Below are positions 8,868-21,415 of a DNA stretch of 64,000 nucleotides, piece after piece. Source of the stretch: CAYQJL01 sp964573295 (GTDB lineage Bacteria; Eisenbacteria; RBG-16-71-46; CAIMUX01; WJJG01); the NCBI GenBank assembly GCA_964573295.1, contig CAZNJE010000009.1:58506-122505 (forward strand), read 5' to 3'. A program made the translations under genes and the position numbers. The notes beneath the pieces are model-generated. The model saw nothing but the letters and a program-made list of their open reading frames with translations. It was not told the DNA's origin and searched no databases. Numbering within the stretch: position 1 is the first letter of the stretch; each line of letters starts with the position of its first letter.

Positions 8868-9314
8868 GTGAGACCGTTTCGCTTTTCGTTGGCAGGGCTG
8901 GAGAAGGTTCGGCAGGCGGCGGTCGACCGCGCCGAGCTGGCGCTGGCCAGGAGCGAGGCGGCGAAGCGGGCAGAGGAGGGGCACATCATGGGGCTCGAGC
9001 AGGCCATGGTCAGCGCGGCAACGGCATCTTCGCGAGAGGGCGTCTTGGATGTGGGTGGTCTCATGGAGGAGGAGGCGTATCTCCATCAGCTTCGGCATCA
9101 ACGTTCGGAGGCGATGGGCCGCCTCGAGCAGTGGATCGCCTCGGTAGAGCGGGAGCGGCAGCGTCTCCTGCAAGCCCGGCGTGAGCGCAAGGCCCTCGAG
9201 CGGCTTCGCGAGCGCCGCTACCTGGAGTTCATCAAGGACATGGTTCGCGATGAGAACGACGTGATCGACGAGGTTGCCGGCGTGAACCACCAGCGCGCGC
9301 GGCAAGTGGCCTAA
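8868..9314 (+). CDS. fliJ: Flagellar export protein FliJ
   Basis: 148 aa, almost entirely helical and rich in Arg/Glu/Ala, as expected for the FliJ coiled-coil stalk that sits inside the FliI hexamer and contacts FlhA. The N-terminus FRFSLAGLEKVRQAA matches the family start (F.L..lL.lR...). Start GTG 8868 has GAGGAGG five nt upstream. Sequence conservation of FliJ is low, but length, composition and position after fliI leave little doubt. Confidence 0.88.
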   Translation: MRPFRFSLAGLEKVRQAAVDRAELALARSEAAKRAEEGHIMGLEQAMVSAATASSREGVLDVGGLMEEEAYLHQLRHQRSEAMGRLEQWIASVERERQRLLQARRERKALERLRERRYLEFIKDMVRDENDVIDEVAGVNHQRARQVA

Positions 9315-9359
9315 CCTGCCTGCGGCGAGGAAGCCGGAGAAGACGGAGAGCGAGAGAGG

Positions 9360-10130
9360 ATGCGCGGAATGACACGAACCGGATCGAACCACTGGAGCCG
9401 GGCCCACCAGGCCCTGCGCCGGGCCCCGCGGGAGCGCGGCGCGGCCGGGCCAGTGGGCATGATCGCCGTGTTCCTGGCCACCGCGGTCGTCATCACGATC
9501 ATCATGCTCTTCGCCACCGGCGTCGCGCAGCGCAGCATCCTGCCCCGGCTGAAGAACCGTTCGTCCGAGGCGGTCCCAACCGTTCCCGTCGCGCCCTCGA
9601 CCGCCGCTGGCAACGCTCAGCCGTCGGCCTCCGACGGTGCACACCTCTCACCCGATCAGATCGCGGCGGCATCCGATTCCTTGGGGGCCCTGCGGCAGCA
9701 GGTGCGGCTCGAACAGCTTCGTTTGCAGGAGCAGGTGGATCGCCTGGCCGAGGTCGCCGAAGAGATCGAAACGGCCCGCGAAGCCGCCAACCGTGAGGCC
9801 GACGAGCGGGTGGCCGATCTGTCGAAGGTGCTGTCGAGCATGAAGCCTCAGGCAGCGGCTCGCATCATGGTCAATCTCGACGACGAGACCTTCAAACGTG
9901 TGCTCGATCAACTGAACGTTCGCCAGGCCGCCAAAGCGCTGGCCTACATCGATCCGGTCCGCGTGGCGCGCATTACCGAGGAGGCGGCGCAGTCGGTCGC
10001 CGAGTCGGCGGCGGTATCGGCCGCGCAGACGGCCGCGCAGACGGCCGCGCAGATGGGTGCGCAGACGGCGGCACAGCCGGCCGCACCGCCAGCTGCCGGA
10101 GATGGCGCCCAGGGACTGGAGGAGAGGTAG
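9360..10130 (+). CDS. MotE/YlxF-like membrane protein with MgtE_N-type repeat
   Basis: 256 aa. A single transmembrane helix (about 34-55) is followed by a coiled coil (about 105-150) and a FliG/MgtE_N-like helical domain (DLSKVLSSMKPQAAARIMVN, then LNVRQAAKALAYIDPVRVA). This architecture and the location between fliJ and fliK match Bacillus YlxF and rhizobial MotE, a chaperone for the stator partner MotC. The C-terminal tail is an Ala/Gln-rich repeat (AAQTAAQTAAQMGAQTAAQ). Start ATG 9360; ATG 9369 is possible. Exact role in this organism is unknown. Confidence 0.72.
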   Translation: MRGMTRTGSNHWSRAHQALRRAPRERGAAGPVGMIAVFLATAVVITIIMLFATGVAQRSILPRLKNRSSEAVPTVPVAPSTAAGNAQPSASDGAHLSPDQIAAASDSLGALRQQVRLEQLRLQEQVDRLAEVAEEIETAREAANREADERVADLSKVLSSMKPQAAARIMVNLDDETFKRVLDQLNVRQAAKALAYIDPVRVARITEEAAQSVAESAAVSAAQTAAQTAAQMGAQTAAQPAAPPAAGDGAQGLEER

Positions 10131-10135
10131 TCGTG

Positions 10136-14339
<4,204 letters not shown>

Positions 14340-14373
14340 CCGAAACGGCACGCACCGGTAGGAGGAAGTCGAC

Positions 14374-15186
14374 GTGGAGATTTCAGAAGTCACGGGAGCC
14401 TATGACCAGGGCTACCTCACCGACGCGGTGAACTCCGAGCTCGGCAAGGACGAGTTCCTGAGCCTCTTGGTCACCCAGCTTCAGTATCAGGATCCGCTCG
14501 ATCCGATGGACAACTCGCAGTTCGTGGCCCAGCTCGCTCAGTTCAGCTCGCTCGAACAGATGACGAACCTGAACTCGGCCTACGTCGACCAGAGCGCGCT
14601 GATCCAATCGATGAACAACAATCTTACCGCCTCGTTCGTGGGCCAGGAGGTCGTCGTCTCGAGCGACACCTTCCGGATCTCGCAGGACGGGACGGCGAAG
14701 GTGGGGGCCTACCTGACCAACGCGGCCGGCGAGGTACGGATCGACATCCTCGACGTCAACGGACAGACGGTCCGGAGTCTCTCCATGCAGGATGTTCGAG
14801 CCGGCACGCAGGTGATCGAGTGGGATGGTCTCGACACGGCCGGCAGGGCGGTGCCCGAAGGCAGGTACTCGATCTTGGTCGAGGCCGTCGACGTGGCCGG
14901 CAATGAGATCGATGCCTACGCGATCGTGGCGGGGAAGGTCGACAGCGTCTCGTTCGACCAGGGGTCGGCCTATCTGAGCGTGGCCGGCGCGCAGGTGCCG
15001 ATCGGAACACTGATCCAGGTCCTCTCCGGCGAGGCGGGGTATGTCCCGGCGATCGGCGGTGACGCGAGCGGTGAAACCGGTTCCGGATCGAGCAGCGAAG
15101 TCCCCGGGGAAGACGAGGGCGGCGGCGGTGCCGGCGCGGATGGTGCAGGGCGTACCGACGAGCCGGGGAATATGACGGATTGGTAA
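14374..15186 (+). CDS. flgD: Flagellar hook capping/assembly protein FlgD
   Basis: 270 aa. FlgD caps the growing hook and guides FlgE polymerisation. The N-terminal signature is intact: LGKDEFLSLLVTQLQYQDPL and DNSQFVAQLAQFSSLEQM (about 24-62). A FlgD Ig/Tudor-like middle follows (VRIDILDVNGQTVRSLSMQD, then GRAVPEGRYSILVEA). The last 45 residues are a Gly/Ser/Glu-rich tail. Start GTG 14374 has GGAGGA 8 nt upstream. It lies between fliK and flgE, as usual for hook genes. Confidence 0.95.
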   Translation: MEISEVTGAYDQGYLTDAVNSELGKDEFLSLLVTQLQYQDPLDPMDNSQFVAQLAQFSSLEQMTNLNSAYVDQSALIQSMNNNLTASFVGQEVVVSSDTFRISQDGTAKVGAYLTNAAGEVRIDILDVNGQTVRSLSMQDVRAGTQVIEWDGLDTAGRAVPEGRYSILVEAVDVAGNEIDAYAIVAGKVDSVSFDQGSAYLSVAGAQVPIGTLIQVLSGEAGYVPAIGGDASGETGSGSSSEVPGEDEGGGGAGADGAGRTDEPGNMTDW

Positions 15187-15317
15187 TGGGAATCCGGCCG
15201 GGTCCCCTTAGGGGCCGGGCATTGGGCTAGAAGGAATCCGAGCCCCCGCGCTTCGCACAGGACGTGCGCGGCGGAACGGTTGCGGACGAACGAAAGGAAA
15301 GAGGAGGGCTTCGAACC

Positions 15318-17018
15318 ATGATGCGTTCGCTCTACTCGGCGGTGTCGGGTCTATCGGGCAACATGCTGCGCATGGATGTCATCGGTAACAACATCGCCAA
15401 CGTCAACACGATCGGCTTCAAGTCGGGTCGTGTGAACTTCGAAGAGACCTTGGGGCAGGTGCAGCAATCGGCCACCGCGCCGACCGAGATGTCCGGCGGC
15501 ACCAACGCCATCCAGGTCGGCACCGGCTCGCTGACGAGCAGTGTCTCGCAGATGTACACGCAGGGCAGTCTGATGATGACCGGCATCAACACCGATCTGG
15601 CAATCGAGGGCGAGGGTCTCTTCGTCCTGAGCGATGGCGAGATGCGGATCTACACGCGCGACGGCTCGTTCCAGGCCGACGCCTTGGGGCGTCTGGTGAG
15701 CCCGGGCAGCGGCAGCATCCTGCAGGGCTATGCCTACGACCAGGTGAGCGATACGTACGAGTCCAGCCTCTCGGACATCTACCTGCCGCTCAAGGACGTC
15801 GAGCCGGCCAAGGCCACGACGACGATCAACCTGGGCGGCAACATGGATGCCGACTCCCAGCCGACAGGCTCCTACATGAAGACCAACGCGATGTACAACA
15901 GCCTGGGTGAACTGGCGACCGAGGACACTACCCTGGTCGATCTGCGCCAGGCGGAGACCGGGGTGGGGTCACTGACCGAACCCGGCGACACGATCTTCAT
16001 CGGTGCGGTGGTGGGCGGTGAGACCGTCAGCGCCAACGTGGAGGTCGCCGTCGGTACGACCATCGCTGATCTGACCGAGGCGATGCAGACGGCCCTGAAT
16101 TCGGTCGAGGGTGTGAGCGGCATCACGGTCGCCATGGGTACCGACGGCCGCATCTATGCCGAGACGCCCGACCAGCTCGGCACGGGTGCCGAGATCGCCA
16201 CGCTGACGCTCTCGGCCACCGACGCGAACGAACAGGCCCGCGGAACCTTCAGCGCGGCGCTGGCCTTCAGCGACATCTCGGATGCCCGCGATGCCGGTCA
16301 GTTCTACGAGGAGATCACCGTCTACGACGCGCTCGGTTTCGCCCACAACGTGAAGTTCACCTTCACGCGTCTGGAGGGGCTCAACGAGTTCATCTGGGAG
16401 GCCGAGGTCGATGACGGCGAGACCGAGATCCTGCAAGGCGGATCGGGCCGGGCGGCCTTCCGGGCCGACGGCTCGCTCGATGCGCTGGTTTATGACGCCA
16501 GTGGCGATATCGTGCCGACCGCGCTCTCGATCGCTCCCGACACCGGCGCCGAGGGCGTCCTGCGCATGGAACTCGACGTGGGCACCCGCGGCGCGTTCGA
16601 CGGCCTGACCATGCTGCGCGGCACCCAGAGCCTGGAGAGTTCGCAGAACGGGTACAGCAAAGGCACCTTCACGCAGTTCACGATCGACGAGGCGGGCCGG
16701 GTGATGGGTGTGTTTTCGAACGGCGTGATTCGTCCGATCAGCAAGATCGCCATCGCCGAATTCTCGAATCCGGTCGGTCTGACCAAGATCGACTCGAACG
16801 CCTACATCGAGAGCCCGAACTCGGGGCCGCCCACGATCGGCGCCTCGGGAGAAGGCATCGGCTCGACGATCGCCCCGGGTGCACTCGAGCAGGCCAACGT
16901 GGATTTGGCCACCGAGTTCACCGACATGATCGTGGCGCAGCGCGGCTTCCAGGCCAACGCGCGGGTCATCACCTCCACCGACGAGGTGCTGACCGAGCTG
17001 ATCAATATCAAGCGGTAG
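15318..17018 (+). CDS. flgE: Flagellar hook protein FlgE
   Basis: 566 aa, in the upper half of the range. FlgE polymerises into the hook. The N-terminal D0 motif (LYSAVSGLSGNMLRMDVIGN, then NIANVNTIGFK) and C-terminal D0 helix (LATEFTDMIVAQRGFQANAR, then VITSTDEVLTELINIKR) pair as in all axial proteins; the variable D1-D3 core lies between. Start ATG 15318 (or 15321) is taken because GAGGAGGG stands 10-13 nt upstream and the conserved helix begins at once; the upstream in-frame codons lack similarity. A CCCC-TTA-GGGG hairpin sits in the spacer near 15200. Confidence 0.95.
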   Translation: MMRSLYSAVSGLSGNMLRMDVIGNNIANVNTIGFKSGRVNFEETLGQVQQSATAPTEMSGGTNAIQVGTGSLTSSVSQMYTQGSLMMTGINTDLAIEGEGLFVLSDGEMRIYTRDGSFQADALGRLVSPGSGSILQGYAYDQVSDTYESSLSDIYLPLKDVEPAKATTTINLGGNMDADSQPTGSYMKTNAMYNSLGELATEDTTLVDLRQAETGVGSLTEPGDTIFIGAVVGGETVSANVEVAVGTTIADLTEAMQTALNSVEGVSGITVAMGTDGRIYAETPDQLGTGAEIATLTLSATDANEQARGTFSAALAFSDISDARDAGQFYEEITVYDALGFAHNVKFTFTRLEGLNEFIWEAEVDDGETEILQGGSGRAAFRADGSLDALVYDASGDIVPTALSIAPDTGAEGVLRMELDVGTRGAFDGLTMLRGTQSLESSQNGYSKGTFTQFTIDEAGRVMGVFSNGVIRPISKIAIAEFSNPVGLTKIDSNAYIESPNSGPPTIGASGEGIGSTIAPGALEQANVDLATEFTDMIVAQRGFQANARVITSTDEVLTELINIKR

Positions 17019-17054
17019 CGTGACGCACTAGGTTCGTCCGGATTCCTCGCCCGT

Positions 17055-17095
17055 GGTCCCCCTTCGGCCGGCTTCCGAGCCGGCCGGGGGGGACC
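17055..17095 (+). promoter_or_regulatory. Long GC hairpin between flgE and fliL
   Basis: The arms 17055-17073 and 17078-17095 pair over 18 bp with one bulged base and one G-U pair around the loop TCCG. No T-tract follows, so it is not a canonical intrinsic terminator. It could reduce read-through or protect the 3' end of the upstream mRNA, which would fit the need for much more FlgE than FliL. That role is inference. Confidence 0.6.
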
Positions 17096-17123
17096 GGGGC
17101 GGCCCAAGGAGGCACGAGGACCG

Positions 17124-17726
17124 ATGGCAGCGAGAGAAGAAGAATCCAAACAAGCAGCCCGAGCCGAGGACGGCGGTCTGGATGACGATGCCCCGGAAAC
17201 CGGCGGCGCACCCGAACCCGAATCGCGATCGAAGCTCGGTGCCCTGCTCGTCCCCGACGCCCTCGTACGGATGGGCATCGGCGTACTCGTGCTGAGCGGT
17301 CTGACCGTGGGCGCGTTCTTCCTCGTCACCGACGTGATCGGACCGGCGGTGGGACCGGTCGACGCGGTGAGCGTGGCGGGGACCACGGCCGACGGCGATG
17401 TGCCGCCGGTGGTGGCGCCTCCCGGAGACCAGTACATGATCGACGAGATCGTTCTCAATCCGGCCGGCAGTCGGGGCAAACGCTTCTTGCGGCTGGGCGT
17501 GTGTCTGGAGACCGATGACGGCGCCTCCGTGCTGGCCGAGCTCGAGCTGCGCAAGGCACAGGTGCGCGACCTTCTGATCCGCAAGTTCAGCTCACGCACG
17601 ATCGATGAGCTCAGCGACCCGACCGTGCGAGAGGAAGTCCGGCTGTCCTGTATCGACGAGATCAACGCGACGTTGACCGCGGGCACGATCTCGAACCTGT
17701 ACTTCACCGACTACGTGCTGCAGTAG
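17124..17726 (+). CDS. fliL: Flagellar basal body-associated protein FliL
   Basis: 200 aa. FliL is a single-pass inner-membrane protein that rings the stator units and supports torque. An acidic cytoplasmic N-terminus (1-45) precedes a transmembrane helix (about 49-69), a short linker and the periplasmic SPFH-like domain (YMIDEIVLNPAGSRGKRFLR, ending INATLTAGTISNLYFTDYVL). Start ATG 17124 is preceded by AAGGAGG, about 10 nt away. It precedes fliM as in most cluster layouts; motA/motB, often next door, are absent here. Confidence 0.92.
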   Translation: MAAREEESKQAARAEDGGLDDDAPETGGAPEPESRSKLGALLVPDALVRMGIGVLVLSGLTVGAFFLVTDVIGPAVGPVDAVSVAGTTADGDVPPVVAPPGDQYMIDEIVLNPAGSRGKRFLRLGVCLETDDGASVLAELELRKAQVRDLLIRKFSSRTIDELSDPTVREEVRLSCIDEINATLTAGTISNLYFTDYVLQ

Positions 17727-17753
17727 GGCAGTAGCGCGAGCGAGGTTGGCGGC

Positions 17754-18845
17754 GTGGCAAACATTCTCTCTCAAGATGAGGTTGATGCTCTGCTCAACTC
17801 CTTCTCCGACGAGGAGGACGGAGCCGCAGAACCCCAGCCGGAAGCCGAAGCGAAGGAGGCGCCCAAGGCCGACCGGAGCGTGGCCGTCTTCGATTTTCGG
17901 CGTCCCAATCGCATCTCCAAGGATCAGCTGCGCTTTCTGGAGACGTTGCACGAGACCTACGTCAGCCGGCTGACCGGCGTCCTTTCGGGCTACCTGCGCA
18001 CGATGGTGGAGATGAACATCCTGTCGGTCGAGCAGCTTACCTACGGTGAGTGGGTTCAGAGCTTGCCCGAGTCGACCTGTCTGTTCCCGTTCGCCATGCA
18101 TCCGCTGCAGGGCTCGGGGGCCATCGAGTTCAATCAAGCCCTGGGCCTCTCGATCGTCGACCGCCTTCTGGGCGGGCAAGGGTCCTCGCTGGACCGGGTG
18201 CGCGAGCTGACGCATCTGGAGGAGACGATCCTGGCGCAGGTCTCGCGCCAGTCGCTGGAGGTGCTGCGCGAGGTTTGGGGCGTCGTCGCCGAGATCCGGC
18301 CGGAGATCGAAGGGTTCGAGAAACTCCCGAACATGCTCAAGCTCCTGCCCGATCCCGAGACGGTCGTGCTGGTCACCCTGGAGATCAAGACCCAGACGAT
18401 CAACGGCGCGCTCACCTACTGCTATCCGTTCGTTTCGCTGGAACGGGTGCTCAACAAGGCCAGCGCGGGGGCCTATGCGGTGCGGGCCATCCGGCCCCGG
18501 CGCACCGAGCAGGGTGTGCACTGGCTGAGCCAGGGCCTGGAAGAGGGCCGCGTGCCGTTGCGCGTGCAGTTCGCCGAAGGCGAGCTCACGATCGGTGAGT
18601 TCGTTCACCTGCGCAAGGGCGATATCCTGCGCCTCAAGACCAGGATCGAGGAGCCGGTGCGGATCGAGGTCGGCGGCAAGAACAAGTTTGCCGGTCGCGC
18701 CGGACAGGTGAAACGCAAGCTGGCGGTACAAATCCTAGGACGGATCGCGGAGCCCGAGGATGAGCCCGTGATCGACCCCGATGAAGGAGGAGAAGCCGAT
18801 GATGGGGGATCCCCAAGAACCCAAACGGGCAATGAGCAAGGATGA
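17754..18845 (+). CDS. fliM: Flagellar motor switch protein FliM
   Basis: 363 aa. FliM forms the middle of the C-ring and receives phospho-CheY. The N-terminal CheY-binding peptide ILSQDEVDALLNSF (4-17) is present. The CheC-like middle domain (FDFRRPNRISKDQLRFLETL onward) is followed by the C-terminal SpoA domain (VPLRVQFAEGELTIGEFVHL, then KGDILRLKTRIEEPVRIEVG). Start GTG 17754 has only a weak purine-rich site. The acidic tail overlaps the start of fliN by 47 bp. Confidence 0.96.
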   Translation: MANILSQDEVDALLNSFSDEEDGAAEPQPEAEAKEAPKADRSVAVFDFRRPNRISKDQLRFLETLHETYVSRLTGVLSGYLRTMVEMNILSVEQLTYGEWVQSLPESTCLFPFAMHPLQGSGAIEFNQALGLSIVDRLLGGQGSSLDRVRELTHLEETILAQVSRQSLEVLREVWGVVAEIRPEIEGFEKLPNMLKLLPDPETVVLVTLEIKTQTINGALTYCYPFVSLERVLNKASAGAYAVRAIRPRRTEQGVHWLSQGLEEGRVPLRVQFAEGELTIGEFVHLRKGDILRLKTRIEEPVRIEVGGKNKFAGRAGQVKRKLAVQILGRIAEPEDEPVIDPDEGGEADDGGSPRTQTGNEQG

Positions 18846-19389
18846 GATCGACAATCTCTTCGACGGCGACGAGGCCCAGGACATGCTCAAGGCCGAATCG
18901 GGCTCCGGGGACGAGGATGCGTCCGGATCGGCCGGTGCCGGCGACGTCGGGGCGGCCGGCGAAGCGGCCGGCAGCGCCGGCGATGGAGCCTCCGAGGCGG
19001 TCGGGAACGAGGGTTTCGACGGCAATGCCGCCCGCGATCTCGATCTAGGCGAGGAAGAAGAGACCGAAGTCCAACCGGTCGAGTTCGGGCAGCTCGACGG
19101 CTCGGGTGCCGCTGGTGAGAGGGCCAACATCGATCTGCTCCTGGACGTCAAGCTGCCGGTTTCGGTCGAGCTCGGTCGCACCGACGTGCAGGTGAAGGAG
19201 ATCCTGGATTTCAGTCCGGGGTCGATCGTCGAACTCGGTCGAATGGCCAGCGAACCGGTCGACATCCTGGTCAACGGGGTGCTGGTGGCTCGCGGCGAGG
19301 TGGTCGTGATCGAAGAGCACTTCGGCGTACGCCTGATCTCGCTCATCTCGCCCAAGGAACGGATCCGCAGCCTGGCGGGGGATGCGTGA
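18799..19389 (+). CDS. fliN: Flagellar motor switch protein FliN with FliM-like N-terminal peptide
   Basis: 196 aa, longer than typical FliN (about 100-140). The C-terminal SpoA domain (IDLLLDVKLPVSVELGRTDV to the end) builds the base of the C-ring and docks FliH. The N-terminus carries MSKDEIDNLFDGDEA, resembling the CheY-P-binding peptide of FliM/FliY, then an Ala/Gly/Asp linker. The CheC-like domain of FliY is absent. ATG 18799 (or 18802) is preferred over ATG 18781 because AAGGAGG at 18784-18790 then lies at the right distance. It overlaps fliM and fliO. Confidence 0.93.
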   Translation: MMGDPQEPKRAMSKDEIDNLFDGDEAQDMLKAESGSGDEDASGSAGAGDVGAAGEAAGSAGDGASEAVGNEGFDGNAARDLDLGEEEETEVQPVEFGQLDGSGAAGERANIDLLLDVKLPVSVELGRTDVQVKEILDFSPGSIVELGRMASEPVDILVNGVLVARGEVVVIEEHFGVRLISLISPKERIRSLAGDA

Positions 19390-20228
19390 TGATAAGGCGC
19401 CCGCATCGTTACCCTGTCCGCGCCGCTCTCGCAATGCTGCTCGCAGCGGCCGGGATCATCTGCGGCGGACCGGCCTGGAGCCAGGATGGCTCGGAGACCT
19501 CCGGGAGCCCGGATCACGGGCTCGCCGGCCTGGCGACGATGAGCAACTCACCGGCGACGGCCGGCTCCGCAGGCCTGCTCGGCTCCCCGGCGGCGGCCGG
19601 CTCCACGATGACGGCCGGCCAGGCGCTGGAGGAGTCGTTGCATTTCTCCGCCGGCGGGATGCTGGCGCGCGTGGGACTGGGCCTGCTGCTCGTCTTCGGG
19701 ATCCTGGGCAGCGTGCTCTTCCTCTACAAGAAGGCCACCCGGGGATCGCTGGGTGGCGGCACGCGCCACGGGATCGAGGTGGTGACCCAGCGGGGTATCG
19801 GGCAGAAGAGTTCCCTGGCCGTCGTGCGGGTCGCCGGAGAGACCCTGCTGCTGGGGATCACCCCGAACCAGATTCGTCTACTGACGCCCATCGGTGAGGC
19901 GAGTTCGAGCGCGAGCTCGAGCGCGAGCGCCGGAGCGGTGACGGGGCATCCGGATTCGACCGTCTCGAGCGCGCCGTTCCAGGCGCGGCGCGAAGCGGTC
20001 CGCTCGAACGCGCTGACAGAGGTTCCGGCCGGTCCAGCCGGTCCAGCCGGTCCAGCGGGTCCAGCAGAGGTTCCAGCCGGTCCGGCCTGCCCTGCTCCGG
20101 TCGCGGCGTCCCTCGCCCTGGACGGGGGCGGAGAATCCCTGTTCGAGAACGAACTGGCCGGCGAGGTCCGCCGGGTTCGCGAGAATCTGGTCACCTCACT
20201 GCGCCGGCTGAACACCGCCGAGCGGTAG
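19389..20228 (+). CDS. fliO: Flagellar biosynthesis protein FliO
   Basis: 279 aa. FliO assists assembly of the FliPQR export-gate core. An N-terminal signal-like segment (RAALAMLLAAAGIICGGPAW) is followed by a Gly/Ser/Ala stretch and a transmembrane helix (about 95-117). The cytoplasmic FliO domain follows (EVVTQRGIGQKSSLAVVRVA, then LLLGITPNQIRLL). A Pro-Ala-Gly repeat interrupts the tail. Start ATG 19389 shares one base with the fliN stop; GTG 19386 is the alternative. The family is weakly conserved but the position before fliP is decisive. Confidence 0.87.
   Translation: MIRRPHRYPVRAALAMLLAAAGIICGGPAWSQDGSETSGSPDHGLAGLATMSNSPATAGSAGLLGSPAAAGSTMTAGQALEESLHFSAGGMLARVGLGLLLVFGILGSVLFLYKKATRGSLGGGTRHGIEVVTQRGIGQKSSLAVVRVAGETLLLGITPNQIRLLTPIGEASSSASSSASAGAVTGHPDSTVSSAPFQARREAVRSNALTEVPAGPAGPAGPAGPAEVPAGPACPAPVAASLALDGGGESLFENELAGEVRRVRENLVTSLRRLNTAER
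20021..20089. repeat. 9-bp in-frame repeat (Pro-Ala-Gly) in fliO
   Basis: A core of several GGTCCAGCC-type 9-mers, then a slightly diverged second block, encodes a run of PAG triplets interrupted once by AEV. It lies in the poorly conserved cytoplasmic tail, so the reading frame is kept and the conserved domain spared. Confidence 0.8.
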
Positions 20229-20234
20229 AAGAGG

Positions 20235-21047
20235 ATGCTGCCGATGCTCGGATACCCAACAGATCGCAAGCGAGCCCTCCGCCACCCGGGGCCGTTCTCC
20301 AGGCTCGTCGCGGGCCTGCTCGCCGGGCTCTTCCTCACCGGTATCGTGACGGCGGCCTGTGCGGGCCCCTCACTCACCTTGAGCCTGGACGATACAGACG
20401 GCGACCCCGCCGCGCCGGAGAAGATCTCGACCGGGCTGCAGATCCTGCTGCTCATGACGATCCTCTCGGTGGCGCCGGCGCTGGTGCTCATGATGACCAG
20501 CTTCGCGCGGATCGTCGTGGTGCTCTCCTTCGTCCGCCAGGCCCTGGCCACCCAGCAGATGCCCCCGAACCAGGTGCTGATTGGCCTGGCGCTCCTGATG
20601 ACCTTCTTCGTGATGGCGCCGACCTACCAGGCCATGCACGAGACGGCCATGAAGCCCTACATGGATGGCGAGATCTCGGCCACCGACGCCCTGCGCGAGG
20701 GCAGCGCCCCGCTTCGCGAGTTCATGCTGAAGCAAACCCGCCAGAAGGATCTCGCCCTCTTCGTCAGCATGCTCAAGCAGGAGAAGCCCGAGACGGCCGA
20801 GGATCTGCCCATGACCGTGCTGGTTCCGGCCTTCATGACCAGCGAGCTGCGCACCGCCTTCCAGATGGGCTTCGTCATCTACTTGCCGTTTCTGATCATC
20901 GACATGGTCATCGCCAGCGTCCTGATGTCGATGGGCATGCTGATGCTGCCGCCGGCGATGATCTCGTTGCCGTTCAAGATCCTGCTCTTCGTGCTCGTCG
21001 ACGGCTGGCACCTGGTGGTGAAGTCGCTCGTGTCGAGCTTCGCTTGA
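20235..21047 (+). CDS. fliP: Flagellar export-gate protein FliP
   Basis: 270 aa. FliP is the main subunit of the FliPQR export pore. An N-terminal cleavable signal (about 20-43) precedes the conserved core: ILLLMTILSVAPALVLMMTS (TM1), VLSFVRQALATQQMPPNQVL, the periplasmic loop and the C-terminal pair ending PFKILLFVLVDGWHLVVKSL. All classic family motifs are intact. Start ATG 20235 follows AGAAGAGG; ATG 20244 is possible. A 15-bp repeat separates it from fliQ. Confidence 0.96.
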   Translation: MLPMLGYPTDRKRALRHPGPFSRLVAGLLAGLFLTGIVTAACAGPSLTLSLDDTDGDPAAPEKISTGLQILLLMTILSVAPALVLMMTSFARIVVVLSFVRQALATQQMPPNQVLIGLALLMTFFVMAPTYQAMHETAMKPYMDGEISATDALREGSAPLREFMLKQTRQKDLALFVSMLKQEKPETAEDLPMTVLVPAFMTSELRTAFQMGFVIYLPFLIIDMVIASVLMSMGMLMLPPAMISLPFKILLFVLVDGWHLVVKSLVSSFA

Positions 21048-21055
21048 GGATGAGT

Positions 21056-21130
21056 CAGGAGCTCTTGTCCCAGGAGCTCTTGTCCCAGGAGCTCACGTCC
21101 GAGGAGCTCATGTTCCAGGAGGTTTCATGA
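21056..21130 (+). repeat. 15-bp tandem array of Shine-Dalgarno-like units leading into fliQ
   Basis: Five contiguous 15-mers fill the fliP-fliQ spacer: CAGGAGCTCTTGTCC at 21056 and 21071, then variants at 21086, 21101 and 21116. Each contains AGGAG. The fifth copy is mutated to become the real fliQ ribosome site (AGGAGG) plus start codon. The fourth copy makes an ATG at 21110 that opens a six-codon frame ending in TGA 21128-21130, overlapping the fliQ ATG. Confidence 0.9.
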
Positions 21131-21393
21131 CCACCACCGACGCGATTGCGCTCTTCCAGCAGGCCATCTTTCTGGCCCTCACCGTGGCTGGGCCCATGCT
21201 GATCTTCGGCCTGATCGCCGGGCTGCTGGTCTCGATCTTCCAGGCAGTTACCCAGGTCCACGAGATGACCCTCACCTTCATCCCCAAGATCCTGGCGGTC
21301 GTGCTCAGTCTGTTCTTGTTCCTACCCTGGATGGTCAACCAGCTCTTGGATTTCAGCACGAACCTCTTCGGCGGCCTGGCGCTGTTGCGGTAA
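21127..21393 (+). CDS. fliQ: Flagellar export-gate protein FliQ
   Basis: 88 aa, exact family length. FliQ is the small two-helix subunit of the FliPQR export pore. Two hydrophobic hairpin segments (about 15-37 and 50-73) flank the conserved QAVTQVHEMTLTFIPKI loop. Start ATG 21127 is supported by AGGAGG at 21117-21122, which is itself the last copy of the 15-bp array. It is followed 22 bp later by fliR. Confidence 0.96.
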   Translation: MTTTDAIALFQQAIFLALTVAGPMLIFGLIAGLLVSIFQAVTQVHEMTLTFIPKILAVVLSLFLFLPWMVNQLLDFSTNLFGGLALLR

Positions 21394-21415
21394 CCGGGAA
21401 AGGGCCGGCGAGGGT

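Noticed and set aside
15198..15225. Terminator after flgD (CCCC-TTA-GGGG hairpin)
   Set aside because: Short stem, tight loop and no T-tract; flgE follows in the same direction and is expected to be co-transcribed.
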